The notes below the pieces were generated by a model. It was not told where the DNA came from. It saw nothing but the letters and a program-made list of their open reading frames with translations, and did not search any database. The position numbers were made by a program, and so were the translations under genes. Shown here piece by piece: positions 61,411 to 64,000 of a stretch of DNA of 64,000 nucleotides; the stretch's first letter is position 1; each line of letters opens with the position of its first letter. Origin of the DNA: Odobenus rosmarus divergens (taxonomy: Eukaryota; Chordata; Mammalia; Carnivora; Odobenidae); assembly GCF_000321225.1 (NCBI RefSeq), contig NW_004450276.1, positions 4,455,025 to 4,519,024 on the forward strand. The letters run 5' to 3'.

Positions 61411-64000
61411 ACTACCGGATCGTCTAACGAGCAAAATACATCAGAAGAAAAAAAGAAATGTTTCTCTTTCCCTTAAGCTTTATGATAGATAGGGGTTTTT
61501 GGTTTTTATTTACAATAAGACTTGGGATCATAAACTCTTTGAATTAGAAGGGACTGTAAAAAGTCACTAGTTCAGTTACAACCCACCATCATCCTTATCT
61601 ATTTCCCCATCTCTCAGTTTTACAAATTTATTGGGAGAAGATCAGAAGATTGATTTATCTCTAGAAACTTGGAAATTGGCAGTTTCCTAGTGAGAGATAA
61701 GTCTGTTCGGTGATTGTGCTTTGCTGCTAGAATAGTAGCTGTTGTGATGTTAGCTTCAATGTGGAGACTTGGGGTCATACAACTTCGGTATCGCAGACTC
61801 TGCCCTGAGGAGTTTTCTTTTGGTCATTTGACGCTTTTACAAATATTGGTCCTTCATCTTTGCCTTCAAAATATGCATGGAAGTTGAAGTTTGATACATC
61901 TAATTTTAAGTATATCTGGATGAGCTTTCTATTTCTGATATTCTGTTATTTTTATTTCTATATCTGATTTTTTATTGCCCTTCTAGAAGAAAAAATTGAC
62001 TGTCTCAAGAAACTGAGAATTGGAAATTTCCGAGTCGGGATATTTAAATCTATCAAGCCAAAGTTCCTAACGATTTGATGTGCCTTGGGTCAGTTTTCCC
62101 ACTGGGTCAGTGATTTCCTGTGGGTAACTGTGAATCAAGTCATTCATACTTGTGTCTACGCCGCACCAGTTGGAAAACATGGTGGAGTTTTACAAAGGCA
62201 ACCCCTCAAGAATATTCCTAGAAATAACAACAAACCCCCAGCTGGAATATCAGGCCTCCCCTTGATTCCTTTGCTAACACACCAACCCAGACTTTGCCAG
62301 CATTCATAACCATTTACTACAAATTGCTACTATGGTGACACAATTGAAAGCCTTGATTACAAAGCCCAAGGCTATAGAATATTGAGGCGCTGACACACAG
62401 AGTGAGCTCTCGCAAGATAATCCTAGAAACCAGAAATCTTCAGCTGAGGAGACCCTCCAGTATATCTCCTCTACCACAGTCCATCGGACAGTTTGATGTT
62501 ACATAACATTTTGACTAAGCTGATCTTCTAATTTCAGCTGAAATTGGAATGCATCTGCCTGTTACCTGACATAACTTTTAAACCATCCACTGCCCACCGC
62601 TCTCACGGTGATGATTGCAAAGAAGTAAGATGGTAATTTTTGTAAGATGGTAATTATCCAAGTAAAATCACATAATTTCTTGAATCACTTCTCCCTGACA
62701 CATTTATGAAGTACACCATCATTGGCTTCTCAATAGCACATTTATTATGAATGACCAAATTATGTCTAGAGAAATAGATGCTCAAAACTTGTTATTATAA
62801 GTGAATTTCCAGATCATTGTTGACTAAGAGATTTTGTGACTTTAAATCCAGAATAAAAGGCTGGGTGGGGGGGGTGGAAATAATTTAAATCATATGCTGC
62901 TCCTCATCTTTTTCTATTTTCTAAAATTTACTAACATTTGAGAATTACTAAAAAAAATCTAATGGAATAAGGCAAAAAATTTTAAGTTGGCAGATAGTGA
63001 TATATTTATTTTGATTCTGGTTGAAAATCTCAATGACTTCTTTCATTCCCACTGGCGTGTTATTTTTTTTAAAAGAATCTCTCTTTTCCCTAGCATTACA
63101 AAAACTATATATTCATGACCAAAATGTTACTTACTGATCATGCAGCTATAAACCTTTGTGCCTGTTGCATAGATACATAGTATGAAACTCATTTTAGAGG
63201 CTTGCTATGTGGGGGGAGGTATAAACATAAGAGTGGGTGGGTGGATACGATTCATGGAAAAATTGAAATATGCTATTGAGCAGAATTTTCATCTTCTTCA
63301 GAGCAACGTACAGATCAATAGAAGATGAAGATCAGCTCAAAATTAGGTCATTCAGACATTCAGACACTGAGGCACAGATCCTGCAAGTTATCCTACGAAA
63401 CAGGTGATATACAGAAAGTCAAGGATGTCCCCAATTAATTTAAAACTCAACCATCATCCACCTGTACTTCTCCTATGGCACAATCCTAAAATCATGAAGG
63501 CCCAGGAGGGGCCTTCCTGCTCCAGGAAATTGGGTTCCTTATGGTCAAGTAAGGACCAAAAAGAGGTTTCTCCATTTATCTCCTTCTGACTTACAAGGCA
63601 TGTGCTTTGGTCCCCTTGTGCCAGAGACCATGAGACAGCCAACCACACAGAGGAAATAAAATACAATAAAGAGAAAATAAATTTTCCTGAGGAAAAGAGA
63701 AGAAAGGGTACTTTCAACTGTGGACCCATAGCTGAATCTCTGTGAAGTTCGACCATCTTGGGACCTGATTCATATACTATTATCTAGACACATGGTCAAG
63801 TCCAAGCAACCATTTTTAAGGTGGTTTGAACAAAAACATGCTCAGATTGTCATATTTATAGCAGAGAAATAAAAACCCAAATTCAGAGTCCTCCACCAGG
63901 CTACTTGGAAAAATACCATCAAAGTGAAGTCACAGCTTTCCTTGCTGAGACCTGTTAAAATCATTTTAGGGAAATTAATTAATGTTCTTTAGACACAGAC
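61411..64000. other. Unassigned downstream sequence to the window end
   Basis: A weak MIR-like patch at 61520-61620 and a G-run at about 62862-62877. A cluster of AATAAA-like hexamers at 63654-63685 could be late polyadenylation signals of PLXDC2 or chance. No exon recognised. Confidence 0.45.

Overview
This is a piece of a mammalian nuclear genome, almost certainly from a carnivoran and most likely an arctoid caniform (bear, seal or mustelid). Short tRNA-derived SINEs of the Can-SINE type (head 'gggcgcctgggtggctcag', CT-rich middle, 'aaataaataaa' tail) and young carnivore L1 LINEs occur throughout. The SINE bodies look unlike the dog and cat forms I know. There is no bacterial, plasmid or phage-like coding, no operon and no CRISPR array. 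A 170-base run of N (34279-34448) marks an assembly gap.

The window holds the 3' end of one protein-coding gene on the + strand, PLXDC2 (plexin domain containing 2, TEM7-related). Two coding exons are certain. Exon 16000-16160 encodes the juxtamembrane stretch, the single transmembrane helix and the start of the cytoplasmic tail. Exon 55487-55603 encodes the rest of the tail and the stop codon. The reading frame joins exactly (phase 1 in, phase 0 out), and all four GT/AG boundaries inside the window look canonical where present. Positions 1-15999 are the preceding intron, 16161-55486 is a 39.3 kb last intron, and everything after 55603 is 3' UTR and then downstream sequence.

The most interesting signal lies 649 bases into the last intron. 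A 36-base segment (16810-16845) is flanked by a good branch point, pyrimidine tract and AG and by a GT donor. It is an exact multiple of three, has no stop, and is in phase with both neighbouring exons, so it would insert 12 residues just under the membrane. If its donor is skipped, the same frame stays open for 20 more codons to a stop, followed 25 bases later by AATAAA. It could therefore be a cassette microexon or an alternative last exon giving a different cytoplasmic tail.

Most of the rest is a layered record of transposition. The oldest layer is MIR, L2, L1M-type LINEs, an MLT1 LTR and hAT-type DNA transposons (MER5A, MER20, MER33-like, MER58-like). Above it lie a 4.4 kb L1 with both ends and a matching target-site duplication (TSD), several young L1 insertions (one with a twin-priming inversion and a perfect 20-bp TSD), and about fourteen Can-SINE loci, some nested, some tail-only. 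Stretches with no recognisable repeat or gene are listed as unassigned. Repeat names are from memory of consensus sequences, not a database search; element boundaries are good to a few bases where a TSD is quoted and to some tens of bases otherwise.
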